From: Plantactinospora sp039889035
GTDB taxonomy: Bacteria > Actinomycetota > Actinomycetes > Mycobacteriales > Micromonosporaceae
Assembly: GCA_039889035.1 (NCBI GenBank)
Contig: JBDQQY010000036.1
Span: 38,265-102,264 of the forward strand
Reading direction: 5' to 3'
DNA length: 64,000 nucleotides
The notes under the pieces: model-generated
The model's input: only the letters and a program-made list of their open reading frames with translations
What the model was told of the DNA's origin: nothing
Database searches by the model: none
Position numbers and translations under genes: made by a program
Part shown: positions 45,692 to 54,289 of the stretch, in pieces
How positions within the stretch are numbered: position 1 is the stretch's first letter
Layout: each line of letters begins with the position of its first letter

Positions 45692-46210
45692 GTGACTTCC
45701 TCGCACCTGTTCACCGGCCCGACGATGGATGCCCCGCACGCGACAGATGGGGCTGAGTTGGTGGTGTCCGTGCGGCTTCTTGCTGGGCAGGGGTCGGTGA
45801 ACCCTGACGTCGCCCGGCTTGTCGAATCGTTCTCGCGACTCGCCCGGGCGCCCCAGATCGCCCGACCAAGGGCCGTTCCGGAGTCGTGGGTATTCCGGAT
45901 GCTGCTCGACTCCCGGACCGTCCTACGGGGTGAGGGGGAGATCGCGCTCACCCGCCGGGAGTTCGGCCTGCTACTGCACCTTGCCCAACATCCGCGCAGG
46001 GTCTTCACCCGGATGCAGCTGCTGGAGCAGGTGTGGGGTCACGTGCATATCGGTCCACGCACCGTCGACGTGCACGTCAGGCGACTCCGGGCCAAGGTCG
46101 GGCTCGATGTTCCGTTGGTCGCCACACTGCGCGGGGTCGGCTACCGGCTGGGTGACGACGTGACGGTGGCGGTAGTGCCCGAGGCGGCACTGCCCCAGCC
46201 GAACAGATGA
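45692..46210 (+). CDS. Single-domain OmpR/PhoB-type winged-helix regulator under Zur control
   Basis: 172 residues from GTG 45692 (ATG 45731 is an alternative in the same frame). The C-terminal half is an OmpR winged helix: 'EIALTRREFGLLLHLAQHPRRVFTRMQLLEQVW', 'RTVDVHVRRLRAKVG' and 'LVATLRGVGYRL'. The N-terminal ~80 residues are not a receiver domain and lack phospho-acceptor residues. There is no ribosome binding site, since a Zur box occupies that place. It lies directly before the alternative ribosomal protein genes, which suggests a zinc-starvation regulator. Confidence 0.8.
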   Translation: MTSSHLFTGPTMDAPHATDGAELVVSVRLLAGQGSVNPDVARLVESFSRLARAPQIARPRAVPESWVFRMLLDSRTVLRGEGEIALTRREFGLLLHLAQHPRRVFTRMQLLEQVWGHVHIGPRTVDVHVRRLRAKVGLDVPLVATLRGVGYRLGDDVTVAVVPEAALPQPNR

Positions 46211-46218
46211 TGCAGAAA

Positions 46219-46236
46219 CGAAAACGATTCTCGTTA
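46219..46236 (+). promoter_or_regulatory. Zur box upstream of the L28-L33-S14 operon
   Basis: CGAAAACGATTCTCGTTA, a near-palindrome of the Zur type, lies 27 bases before the GTG start of rpmB. Zur control of zinc-free ribosomal paralogues is well established in Streptomyces and mycobacteria. Confidence 0.7.
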
Positions 46237-46262
46237 TAGTTCTCAACTTGAGGGAGGCAACC

Positions 46263-46499
46263 GTGTCCAGACGATGTGAGGTCAGCGGGGCGAAGCCGAG
46301 CTTCGGCAACACCGTGTCCCACTCCCACCGACGTACCCGCCGCCGTTGGAACCCCAACCTGCAACGCCACCGCTACTGGCTCGCCTCCGAACGGCGCTGG
46401 GTCACCCTGCACCTCACCGCGAAGGCGATGCGTACGGTGGACCGCGACGGGATCGAGCGGGTCGTCGCCGGGCTCCGGGCCCGAGGGGTGCGGGTCTGA
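46263..46499 (+). CDS. rpmB: Ribosomal protein L28, zinc-independent paralogue
   Basis: 78 residues from GTG 46263, with AGGGAGG 6 bases upstream. 'MSRRCEVSGAKPSFGNTVSH' and 'SHRRTRRRWNPNLQRHRYW' are typical of L28. Only one cysteine is present, so the CxxC zinc ribbon of the zinc form is absent. The gene is translationally coupled to rpmG (ATGA overlap). It would replace the zinc-binding L28 during zinc shortage and free zinc. Confidence 0.95.
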   Translation: MSRRCEVSGAKPSFGNTVSHSHRRTRRRWNPNLQRHRYWLASERRWVTLHLTAKAMRTVDRDGIERVVAGLRARGVRV

Positions 46500-46666
46500 T
46501 GGCCCGCCGTACCGACCTGCGGCCGATCGTCAAGCTGCGCAGCACCGGCGGCACCGGCTACACGTACGTCACCCGGAAGAACCGTCGCAACAACCCGGAC
46601 CGGCTCGTGCTGCGCAAGTTCGACCCGGTGCTGCGCCGGCACGTCGACTTCCGCGAGGAGCGCTGA
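46499..46666 (+). CDS. rpmG: Ribosomal protein L33, zinc-independent paralogue
   Basis: 55 residues: 'LRPIVKLRSTGGTGYTYVTR' and 'KNRRNNPDRLVLRKFDPVLR' are L33 signatures. It has no cysteine at all, so it is the zinc-free type. It overlaps rpmB upstream and rpsN downstream by ATGA junctions. Confidence 0.95.
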   Translation: MARRTDLRPIVKLRSTGGTGYTYVTRKNRRNNPDRLVLRKFDPVLRRHVDFREER

Positions 46667-46971
46667 TGGCCCGGCGCAGCCTGGTCAACCGGCAGGCCCG
46701 CCGGGCGGATCTGGTCTGCCGGTACGCCGAACCCCGGGCCGAGCTGAAGCAGCTCATCGCGGCCCCGGAAACCGAGCCGGCCGTACGCGCCGACGCGGTG
46801 CGCCGGCTCAGCACCCTGCCCCGGGACTCCAGTCCGGTACGGCTGCGGTCCCGCGACCAGCTCGACGGACGACCCCGTGGCGTGTTGGGCCGGTTCGGGT
46901 TGTCCCGGATCCGGTTCCGGGAGCTGGCGCTGCGCGGCGAACTGCCCGGCGTCCGCAAGGCGTCCCGGTGA
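46666..46971 (+). CDS. rpsN: Ribosomal protein S14, zinc-independent long form
   Basis: 101 residues, the long zinc-free form of S14 (the zinc form has about 61). It shows 'RPRGVLGRFGLSRIRFRELA' and 'RGELPGVRKASR', with a single cysteine. It is the last gene of the coupled rpmB-rpmG-rpsN set; alternative S18 and L31 genes are not in this window. Confidence 0.95.
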   Translation: MARRSLVNRQARRADLVCRYAEPRAELKQLIAAPETEPAVRADAVRRLSTLPRDSSPVRLRSRDQLDGRPRGVLGRFGLSRIRFRELALRGELPGVRKASR

Positions 46972-47072
46972 GCACGACACCAGCGGCGATGTCCCGGGGA
47001 AGAGCCCCCCGGCGGCGCGAACCGACCGAAGAGCTGCCGAGCGCGGGAGCGCCCGGCTGTCGGGAAAGGAGC

Positions 47073-48539
47073 ATGATGATTGTTAGATCGCGGCCCCGAG
47101 GGATCGGGGTCCTGGTCACGGTGGGGGCGGTGGTCGCCGGCACGCTGCTGGCCCCGGCAACCGCCTCCGCAGCGGAGAGGGTGGTGCTGGCGAAGGGGCA
47201 TACCGACGCGGTCGACGTGCACTACGAGGACGGCGCGCTGTCGCTGAAGGTGCACGACGACACGATCGAGCCCTCGGTGACCCGGGATCCGGCCGACGTC
47301 ACGTTCCAGGTGTTGCCGGGTGCGGAGGCGCCGGTGCCGGACGACGCCCGGTTCGCCTTCCTGGGGCCGGCGGGAACGCCGATCTGGCTGTTGCCGATGA
47401 CCCAGGACCCGGATCTGCTCTGGCCGGGCTGGAACACCACGACGCTCACGTCCGGTGTCTTCACCGGCGACCAGGTGCGGCTGAGCCTGCTCGACGTACA
47501 GGGTCCGGGAGCGGTGAACGTGTTCACCCAGGACGTGTTCGGCGGGCCGATCGTCAAGTTCCGCAGCGACGACGGACTGCCGGACGCGATCGACGTGCCG
47601 GTACACACCCACGCGCACGCGAACTGGGCGTTCAGCGCGCTCGGCAGTTACACCCTGACCTTCCAGGCCGACGCGACGTTGGCCGGCGGCGGCACGGTCA
47701 GCACCGGACCGGTGGACTACTCGTTCGTGGTGGGCGAGCTGCCGGGCCCGACACCGCAGACCGAGCTGAGCATCATCGGCCTCGCCGGGGAGTATCAGGC
47801 GGGCGAGACGGTGACGCTGACCGCCGTACAGACGCCGCCGTCCGATCTGGACCACTACCACTGGTTTAGCCGGTGCCAGGGCGCCGAGGACTGGACGGTC
47901 ATCTCCGGCGAGGGCGGGGCCGGCTACTCGTTCACCGCGACCCGCGAACTGAACGACTGCCGGTACCTCGTCCGGCTCTACGACGCCGACCACAATGTCG
48001 TGGCCAGCAGCCCGCCGGTCACGTTGCGGGTGGCCACTGCGCCGTCGAACCCGGGCGCGTCACAGACGATCACCGCCTCGATCGACGGTACCCAGGGCGG
48101 GCTGGTGGTCAGCGTCGACCCGGACGACCGGGCCGTCCTGCTACCGCCGGCCAGGCTCAACGCCGCCGGTGACCGGTGGGAGAGCACCGGCGAACTGCGG
48201 CCGGTAACTGTCACCGACACCCGTACCGGCAGTCCGGGTTGGAATGTCTCCGGACAGATTCCGGAGAACTTCACCGGTCCGGACGGGGCGACCTTCGGCG
48301 CCGACCGGCTCGGCTGGACACCGCGGATCCTCAGCCAGGGGACCGGGCAGGGTGTGGTCGCCGGACCGGCGGTCGGCCCGACCTCCGGGGGCGGGCTCGG
48401 GGCCAGCAGCGTGCTCGGCTCGGCACCGAACGGGGCCGGTCGGGGTACCGCACAGCTCTCCGCCGAGCTGCAACTGAGCCTGCCGACCGAAACCGCCGCG
48501 GGTACGTACACCTCGACCCTCACCCTGACGGCGATCTGA
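47073..48539 (+). CDS. Secreted choice-of-anchor M domain protein
   Basis: 488 residues from ATG 47073 after AAAGGAG. A Sec signal peptide ends near AASA (about 35). Residues about 40-235 form one choice-of-anchor M domain with 'HTDAVDVHYEDGALSLKVHD', 'FAFLGPAGTPIWLLPMTQDP', 'LLWPGWNT' and the histidine-rich 'HTHAHANWAF'. An Ig-like region (about 240-340) and a beta-rich C-terminal region (about 345-488), resembling WxL-type surface domains, follow. There is no sortase motif or C-terminal helix. Such proteins accompany zinc ABC transporters of the 'anchored repeat' type and may bind zinc or the cell wall. Confidence 0.85.
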   Translation: MMIVRSRPRGIGVLVTVGAVVAGTLLAPATASAAERVVLAKGHTDAVDVHYEDGALSLKVHDDTIEPSVTRDPADVTFQVLPGAEAPVPDDARFAFLGPAGTPIWLLPMTQDPDLLWPGWNTTTLTSGVFTGDQVRLSLLDVQGPGAVNVFTQDVFGGPIVKFRSDDGLPDAIDVPVHTHAHANWAFSALGSYTLTFQADATLAGGGTVSTGPVDYSFVVGELPGPTPQTELSIIGLAGEYQAGETVTLTAVQTPPSDLDHYHWFSRCQGAEDWTVISGEGGAGYSFTATRELNDCRYLVRLYDADHNVVASSPPVTLRVATAPSNPGASQTITASIDGTQGGLVVSVDPDDRAVLLPPARLNAAGDRWESTGELRPVTVTDTRTGSPGWNVSGQIPENFTGPDGATFGADRLGWTPRILSQGTGQGVVAGPAVGPTSGGGLGASSVLGSAPNGAGRGTAQLSAELQLSLPTETAAGTYTSTLTLTAI

Positions 48540-48722
48540 CCGTCACCTGATTGCCCGGGGCGGGCGGCTCGATCCCGATCAAGCCCCTCCGAACCGCCTG
48601 GACCGGGTAGCGACCCGGCCGGGGGCGTGGCGCCGAGCGGTCTGCATACGCTCGTCCACCCCTCGGTCGCGGTCGCGACGACGACCCGCGAAAGACCTAC
48701 GAACGGAATCCACGACCCCGCC

Positions 48723-49949
48723 ATGCGACTGCCAGCCGTCACCGCCGTCGGCGTCGTCCTGATCGGCCTGGCCCCGCCGGTGGCCGTGGCCGCCCCGACG
48801 CCGACGCCGATGCCACCCGCGCCGGCCCCGGCCGCGTCCGCCACTCCCGGTCCCGCCGGCGCCACATCCCCGCCCGCCAAGTCCCCCGTCACCTGGGGCG
48901 TGACACCGTCGAGTCCGAAGGGACCGGACGGCAGGCCCTCGTTCAGCTACAAGCTCGACCCCGGCGCCAGCGTCACCGACTACGTCGCGGTCACCAACCA
49001 CTCCGCCGAGCCGCTCACCCTGACCGTCTACGCCAGCGACGCCTTCACCACCGGACAGGGCGGCTTCGACCTGCTCGCCGGCCAGCAGAAGCCGGTCGAC
49101 GTCGGCGCCTGGGTCCGACTCACCACCCGGTCGCTGACCGTCCCGGCGACCTCCCGGATGGACCTGCCGTTCACCCTGACCGTGCCGGCCAACGCCACTC
49201 CGGGCGACCACACCGGCGGCATCGTCGCCTCACTCGCTGCCACCGGCACCGACGCCCAGGGCAACCAGGTCTCGGTCGACCACCGGGTCGGCACCCGCGT
49301 CTACCTGCGGGTGACCGGCGAGCTGCGACCCGCGCTGACCCTGGAAGACCTCCGGGTACGGCACCGAGGCTCGTACAACCCGATCGCCGGCGGCGAACTG
49401 ACCGCGAGCGCAATGCTCCGGAACACGGGCAATGTCCGGCTCGGTGGCCAACCGGCGCTGCGGGCGACCGGCCCGTTCGGGATCGCGGCCCGGACCGCCA
49501 CCGGCGCCCCGGTGCCGGAGATCCTGCCCGGCGACGCGGTACGGGTGAGCGTCCCACTGTCCGGGGTGCCGCCGCTGTTCCGGCTGACTGCCACCACCAC
49601 CGTCACCCCGATGACGGTGGACGGCCAGGTGATCGACCCTCCGCCGGTCTCCGTGGCCGACAGCAGGGCGGTCTGGGCTGTGCCCTGGAGCCAGCTGCTG
49701 CTCGTCGTCGCGACGATCGCCGGCTGCTGGGCCCTGGTGGTGCTCCGCCGACGCCGACGGCAGCGTACGGCGCGAGAGCTTGCCCACGCTGTTGCCGCGG
49801 CCAGGGAACAGGGACGCATCGAGGCTGCGGAAGGATTCGCGGACAGCTCCGCCGACGGGGCGCCGAACCGACTGAACGGCCGGACGCCCGGCGCCGTACC
49901 CGGCGCGACCCGCTCCCGCGAGGAGTCGTCGGAGGACCCCGAGCGATGA
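48723..49949 (+). CDS. DUF916/WxL-interacting-type membrane-anchored protein
   Basis: 408 residues from ATG 48723. A signal peptide and Ala/Pro-rich leader are followed by a DUF916-like beta domain (about 60-190: 'DPGASVTDYVAVTNHSAEPL', 'LPFTLTVPANATPGDHTGGI'), a second Ig-like domain (about 195-300), one C-terminal helix ('QLLLVVATIAGCWALVVL', about 320-338) and a basic cytoplasmic tail. In Firmicutes DUF916 proteins hold WxL proteins at the peptidoglycan. Here it lies between two choice-of-anchor M genes and probably serves the same surface complex. Confidence 0.8.
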   Translation: MRLPAVTAVGVVLIGLAPPVAVAAPTPTPMPPAPAPAASATPGPAGATSPPAKSPVTWGVTPSSPKGPDGRPSFSYKLDPGASVTDYVAVTNHSAEPLTLTVYASDAFTTGQGGFDLLAGQQKPVDVGAWVRLTTRSLTVPATSRMDLPFTLTVPANATPGDHTGGIVASLAATGTDAQGNQVSVDHRVGTRVYLRVTGELRPALTLEDLRVRHRGSYNPIAGGELTASAMLRNTGNVRLGGQPALRATGPFGIAARTATGAPVPEILPGDAVRVSVPLSGVPPLFRLTATTTVTPMTVDGQVIDPPPVSVADSRAVWAVPWSQLLLVVATIAGCWALVVLRRRRRQRTARELAHAVAAAREQGRIEAAEGFADSSADGAPNRLNGRTPGAVPGATRSREESSEDPER

Positions 49950-50032
49950 GCGTGCGATCCGGTCTTCCTCCCGCGCCGCCCCGCCGGACGGGATGTGATC
50001 TTGAGAACTCTGCATGCCAGCAAAGGAGGATA

Positions 50033-51619
50033 ATGAGAATTCGCAGTTTGCGCGTCGGCGCCGCCGGCCTCGCGGCGGCCGTAATCGCGCTGGTCGCCGG
50101 AGTCGCACCAGCCCGGGCCGCCCCGGTGCCGGTCAGCGCCGACGGCGCCGACCTGATGTCCGTCTCACTCGTCGATGGCACACTGTCCCTGCGGATACGT
50201 GACGCCACCCAGATCGCCCAGGGAGTCCCCGGACACGATCCGGCCGATGTCGTCCTGGGACCGGAGGGCGGAGTGGCCGGCCGGGTGCCGGCCGACAGCC
50301 GCTTCTCGTTCCTCGGCACGCCCGGCCAGCCGGTGTGGCTGCTCGGCACGGCGGGCACCGCCTTCCCCAGCTTCGACACCACCGGCGTGAACCGTGGGGC
50401 GGTACGGGGGGACAGGATCACGGCGTCTTTGCGTGCGGTCGACGGTCCTGGCCGGTTCACCGCCTACCGGTTGTCCGGCCTCGGCGCGGTCACGCCGCTG
50501 TTCGGCACCGACATCGCCGGTCAGGTCGATCTGCCCACCGCGACCCGGACCCCGGCGGTGCTCTGGGCGTTCGACGTCGCCGGCGACTACCGGGTCACCC
50601 TTGCCACGTCGGCGACGTTGCCCTCCGGCCAGGAGGTGAGCACCGAGGCGACCTACCGGGTGACCGTCCTACCGATCGCACCGGGACCATCGGCGGCCCC
50701 ACCGTCCCCGGCGGGTCCCGCCAACGGGGCGAAGGCCCTGCCGCAGCCGATGGCGGAGCCACCGGCGGCACGCCGAGGCAACCCACCGGCGCTGAAGGCA
50801 CCCGCACAAGCGCCGCCCCCGAAGGCCGCGGCCGCGACGACCGGCACGCGCAAGGTCATCTCGGACGGGCACGTCGACATGGGACCGCAGCTGACCGGCG
50901 GCACATGGACGATTCGGCTCAAGGACGACACGGTCAGCCCGCCGGTCTGGCGGGAACTGGCCGACGTGGTCCTGCATGTCAAGGACAAGGCCAAGACGAC
51001 GGTACCGGCCGGGGCGGACTTCCTGGGCAAGCAGGGAGACACGGTCTGGCTGTTGCCACAGGCGCAGCAGTCCGGGATCGTCTGGCCCGGCTGGAACACC
51101 CAGCACGAGTCCGTCGTCGGGGCGGTCCGGGGCAACGTGGCCTGGACCCTCAGGGGCGTCGACGGCCCCGGGAGATTCGTGCTCTTCCTGACCGGCTCGT
51201 TCGGCAGCGCCGACGTGCTGTTCGACTCCGCCAAGAGCCTGCCGCAGCAGTTGAGCATCCCGCCCAACACGCACGCACACGGCAACTGGGGGTTCAGCAA
51301 GCCGGGACTGTACCGCCTGGAGGTACAGATGAGCGGCACCACCAACGCCGGCAAGGCGGTCACCGACACCAAGACCCTGACGATCGCGGTCGGCGACAGC
51401 ACGAACCCGGACAGCGGCTTCGGCAGCGGCGGATCCGGTGACGGGTCCGGCAGCGGCTCGGGCAATGGAAACGGCAGGCTGCCCCGTACCGGTGAATCGT
51501 GGGTGATCCCGGCCAGCTTCGGCGGCGCGCTCCTGGTGGCCGTCGGGGTGCTGCTCGTCTACCTGGCCAGACGACGTCGCCCGACCGGCCCAGGGCACGT
51601 TCAGGAGAACGGCGCGTAA
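50033..51619 (+). CDS. Wall-anchored protein with two choice-of-anchor M domains and LPRTG motif
   Basis: 528 residues from ATG 50033 with AAGGAGG 5 bases upstream. After the signal peptide come one degenerate anchor M domain (about 35-220), an Ala/Pro-rich linker, and a second, typical one (about 280-455: 'DGHVDMGPQLTGGTWTIRLK', 'DTVWLLPQAQQSGIVWPGWN', 'NTHAHGNWGF'). A Gly/Ser linker leads to the sorting signal LPRTGES, a membrane helix and RRRR. Sortase attachment to peptidoglycan is likely. The sequence GATAATGAGAATTCGC at its start faintly resembles a Zur half-site. Confidence 0.87.
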   Translation: MRIRSLRVGAAGLAAAVIALVAGVAPARAAPVPVSADGADLMSVSLVDGTLSLRIRDATQIAQGVPGHDPADVVLGPEGGVAGRVPADSRFSFLGTPGQPVWLLGTAGTAFPSFDTTGVNRGAVRGDRITASLRAVDGPGRFTAYRLSGLGAVTPLFGTDIAGQVDLPTATRTPAVLWAFDVAGDYRVTLATSATLPSGQEVSTEATYRVTVLPIAPGPSAAPPSPAGPANGAKALPQPMAEPPAARRGNPPALKAPAQAPPPKAAAATTGTRKVISDGHVDMGPQLTGGTWTIRLKDDTVSPPVWRELADVVLHVKDKAKTTVPAGADFLGKQGDTVWLLPQAQQSGIVWPGWNTQHESVVGAVRGNVAWTLRGVDGPGRFVLFLTGSFGSADVLFDSAKSLPQQLSIPPNTHAHGNWGFSKPGLYRLEVQMSGTTNAGKAVTDTKTLTIAVGDSTNPDSGFGSGGSGDGSGSGSGNGNGRLPRTGESWVIPASFGGALLVAVGVLLVYLARRRRPTGPGHVQENGA

Positions 51620-51664
51620 CGGTCGGTGCTACCGGCGGCGCGGAGTCGCGCCGGTGGCCATTCG

Positions 51665-51707
51665 GCGCCCGGGCTCCCATCTGCCGTCCGGATGGGAGCC
51701 CGGGCGC
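51665..51707. terminator. Strong hairpin after the LPRTG gene
   Basis: A perfect 16-bp inverted repeat (51665-51680 with 51692-51707, 11-base loop) 46 bases after the stop. It lies between two convergent genes and could terminate either. Confidence 0.8.
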
Positions 51708-51934
51708 TGCCGACCGGGTGGATGTCCAGGAGCGTGTCGACATGTCGGCTCCGCTCCGGCCGAGGTGAAGTGGTGCTCGGCGATCCACACTCCGGCATGG
51801 CCCTACCGTTCCGCTGCCAGGCCGTACTGGCGGGCCGCCGCAGCGACTCGGCGGCCGTCGCGCCGGGGTGCTGTCCGGCGAGCGGGCACAGGTGCGCTGC
51901 CACCTGCTCCGCTCGCCGGACGGCCTCGGGCGGA

Positions 51935-52327
51935 TCAGCAGTCACGCAGTTCGGGTGACTGGTTGAGGAGCTGGCCGCGGACGGACACGAAGCGGCGGTA
52001 GGCGTCGGAGTCGACCGCGGCGGGGCGGAACGCGGCCACGCGGTGGCAGTTCTGGAAGGCGAGCCGGACGCCGAAGTGCCGTTCCAGCCCGGCTCGGATG
52101 GCGTCACTGGCCAGGGCGCGCAGTAGTTGTCCGCGCTCGGCCTCGCTCGGTGGCGGGATGACGTTGTCGGCGAAGTCGTCGTCGGAGGCGTTGAGGTCGG
52201 CGACGACGTGGCTGACCGTTTGCCATGCGTACGGCAGCGAGTCGCGGACGCAGGCGACGAATTCCGCATCGTCTACCGGGCCTCGTTCGGCGGCTTCCAA
52301 CAGGGCGGGGGGAACAGCGAGAGACAT
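51935..52327 (-). CDS. SCO5389-family hypothetical protein
   Basis: 130 residues from ATG 52327 with GAGGAGGG upstream. The sequence 'SLAVPPALLEAAERGPVDDA' and 'EFVACVRDSLPYAWQTVSHV', with 'RGQLLRALASDAIRAGLERH' and 'FGVRLAFQNCHRVAAF', closely matches a conserved actinomycete family represented by SCO5389 in Streptomyces coelicolor. It is cytoplasmic with no known activity. It is embedded between Zur-associated surface genes on the opposite strand, which may be coincidental. An open frame continues far upstream but is antisense to the zinc-binding lipoprotein gene. Confidence 0.85.
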   Translation of the reverse strand: MSLAVPPALLEAAERGPVDDAEFVACVRDSLPYAWQTVSHVVADLNASDDDFADNVIPPPSEAERGQLLRALASDAIRAGLERHFGVRLAFQNCHRVAAFRPAAVDSDAYRRFVSVRGQLLNQSPELRDC

Positions 52328-52526
52328 GGCCCTCCTCAGACGTTGACCGAAACGATCGTGACACCCATTTTCTTCTGTACGGTGTGTGTGCGCAACGGTC
52401 GGAAAGAGTAATTCTTCTGTGGACACGCCATGCGCAGGTCCTGCGTGTCGGTGGCCGGGACGTTGGTGGCCGTCGGTCGGATGCTCGGGCTCCGACCGGT
52501 TCCGGGAGGCTGACCGTAGAGTCAGT

Positions 52527-52547
52527 TGATAACCGTTCCCATTTTCA
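52527..52547 (+). promoter_or_regulatory. Zur box upstream of the zinc ABC operon
   Basis: TGATAACCGTTCCCATTTTCA, whose reverse strand reads TGAAAATGGGAACGGTTATCA, lies 110 bases before the start of the zinc-binding lipoprotein gene and matches the other Zur sites in its TGAAAATGG half. Confidence 0.65.
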
Positions 52548-52657
52548 TGGTACTGTGCTGTCGGTTCGTGGCGTCGCCGCAGCCGAGAACAGCGACTCGT
52601 CTCCAACCTGGCCGGGACGGCAGACGCAGGTCCATGACACGTGGGAGGGTCGTGCGT

Positions 52658-54289
52658 ATGCCTGCCGTGAGGCGGCTTCCCAGCAGCGCGGTCGTGCCGC
52701 CGATCGGGTACCGGGTGCGAATGGTCGCGCTGATAGTGCTCGTGGCGCTCCTTGCCAGCGGTTGCCGGTCGACCGTGATGCTGAGCGGGCACGACGATCG
52801 GGTGCAGGTCGTCACCACCACCGGCATCCTGCGGGACCTGGTACGCCAGGTCGGCGGTGACCGAGTCGCGGTCGGCTCCCTGGTGCCGGACGGCGCCGAT
52901 CCGCACAGCTACGAGCCCTCGCTTCGCGACGTCCGCAACGTGGTCTACGCCGACGTGGCGTTCAGCAACTACCTGCTGCTGGAGGAGCACGCGATCATCA
53001 AGACGCTGGACGCCAACCTCCGGGCGGGTGTGCCGAACATCTCGCTCGCCGAAGGAGCGGTGAAGTACGCCGCCGAGATCATCCCGCTGGTCGAGGACGT
53101 CTCGCTCGACACGATCTGGCTGGGCATGCGCGTCCGGGGCACCGGTACGGCCCACGGTGCGAACCGCTCCTCGGACATCCTGCTCAGCGCCACGGGCGCC
53201 GCCGGGTCGGGCACCATGACGGCGTACCTGACCGAGTCGTTCGGCAACCCGTCGTTCTATGTCAACTCCGCCGACGGGTTCGACCCGGCGAACGGGTTCA
53301 AGGACGACACCGCCCGGCTGCCGCCGGACGCGCACACCCACATGAGCTGGGCGTTCACCAAGCCGGGCGTCTATCGGCTGACCATGCGGGCACAGCTCGC
53401 GGTCACGCCCGAGACGAAGCCCGTTCCGGTCGGGGAGCAGACCTTCACCTTCGCCGTCGGGGTGGACCCGCACTCCGTGCCGGGAATGGCAGGTGCGGCG
53501 GTGCTGAACTCGGGGCACGCCGACATCACCGTCGACCTCGACCAGAGGCGGCTGTACCTGTTCGCCGACCCGGAGGGCGGCGGCGAGGCCGACCAGCGGG
53601 CGTTCGATCCGGCGACGACCGTGATCGAGGTGCCGAACAAGGCGTTGCTGGAGGTGCCCGGCGACCGCAAGTTCCGGTTCCTGGGCCGGCCCGGCACCCA
53701 GGTCTACCAACTGCCGCAGGCGGTGCTGGGCAAGCATGTGCACGGCGAGATCGATCCGCACCTGTGGCAGAACGTCCGCAACGCCATCGCCTACGTCGAG
53801 CTGATCCGGGACACCCTGATCGGGATCGATCCCGCCGCCGCCGGTGAATACCGGACACACGCCTCGGACTACATCGCCGAACTGGAGCGGCTCGACAGCT
53901 ATGTCCGGGACACCATCGCCCAGATACCGGAGTCGCAGCGGCACCTGGTCACCACGCACGACGCGTTCGGGTACCTGGGCGACGCCTACGGCGTGCAGAT
54001 CTCCGGATTCGTCACCCCGAACCCGGCCACCGAGCCGAGTCTGGCCGACCGGCGCCGGCTCACCGAGACGATCCGCAACCTGGACATCCGCGCGGTGTTC
54101 CTGGAACCCAACCTGGCGGCCCGCGCGACGACGCTGACCGAGGTCGCCAGCGAGCAGGGCCTACGGATCTGCGAGATCTACGGGGACAGCTTCGGCGGCG
54201 ACGTCCGGACCTACGTACAGATGATGCGGTTCAACGCGGAATCGCTGCGGGACTGCCTGACCAGGCCGAACAACGGGAGGCGACAGTGA
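52658..54289 (+). CDS. Zinc ABC transporter binding lipoprotein with inserted choice-of-anchor M domain
   Basis: 543 residues from ATG 52658 (GTG 52652 possible). The lipobox is LLASGC (Cys about 36). The ZnuA-like halves (about 45-135 and 365-540) supply the metal ligands H83 ('ADPHSYEPS'), H368 ('IDPHLWQN'), H434 ('TTHDAFGYLG') and D510 ('YGDSFGG'). Residues about 136-360 are an inserted anchor M domain whose halves are in reverse order relative to its neighbours: the 'IWLGMRV...HTHMSWAFTKPGVYR' part precedes the 'SGHADITVD...FRFLGRPGTQVYQLP' part. It matches the 'anchored repeat-type ABC transporter' substrate-binding family. It would deliver zinc to the downstream ATPase and permease. Confidence 0.9.
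   Translation: MPAVRRLPSSAVVPPIGYRVRMVALIVLVALLASGCRSTVMLSGHDDRVQVVTTTGILRDLVRQVGGDRVAVGSLVPDGADPHSYEPSLRDVRNVVYADVAFSNYLLLEEHAIIKTLDANLRAGVPNISLAEGAVKYAAEIIPLVEDVSLDTIWLGMRVRGTGTAHGANRSSDILLSATGAAGSGTMTAYLTESFGNPSFYVNSADGFDPANGFKDDTARLPPDAHTHMSWAFTKPGVYRLTMRAQLAVTPETKPVPVGEQTFTFAVGVDPHSVPGMAGAAVLNSGHADITVDLDQRRLYLFADPEGGGEADQRAFDPATTVIEVPNKALLEVPGDRKFRFLGRPGTQVYQLPQAVLGKHVHGEIDPHLWQNVRNAIAYVELIRDTLIGIDPAAAGEYRTHASDYIAELERLDSYVRDTIAQIPESQRHLVTTHDAFGYLGDAYGVQISGFVTPNPATEPSLADRRRLTETIRNLDIRAVFLEPNLAARATTLTEVASEQGLRICEIYGDSFGGDVRTYVQMMRFNAESLRDCLTRPNNGRRQ

Noticed and set aside
46968..47072. Start at GTG 46968 for the first anchor M protein
   Set aside because: It would overlap rpsN and add a polar leader ahead of an otherwise normal signal peptide; AAAGGAG before ATG 47073 is better.
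52328..53959. Upstream extension of the SCO5389-family frame across the zinc lipoprotein gene
   Set aside because: The family start fits ATG 52327 with a GAGGAGGG site; the extension is antisense to conserved ZnuA motifs.
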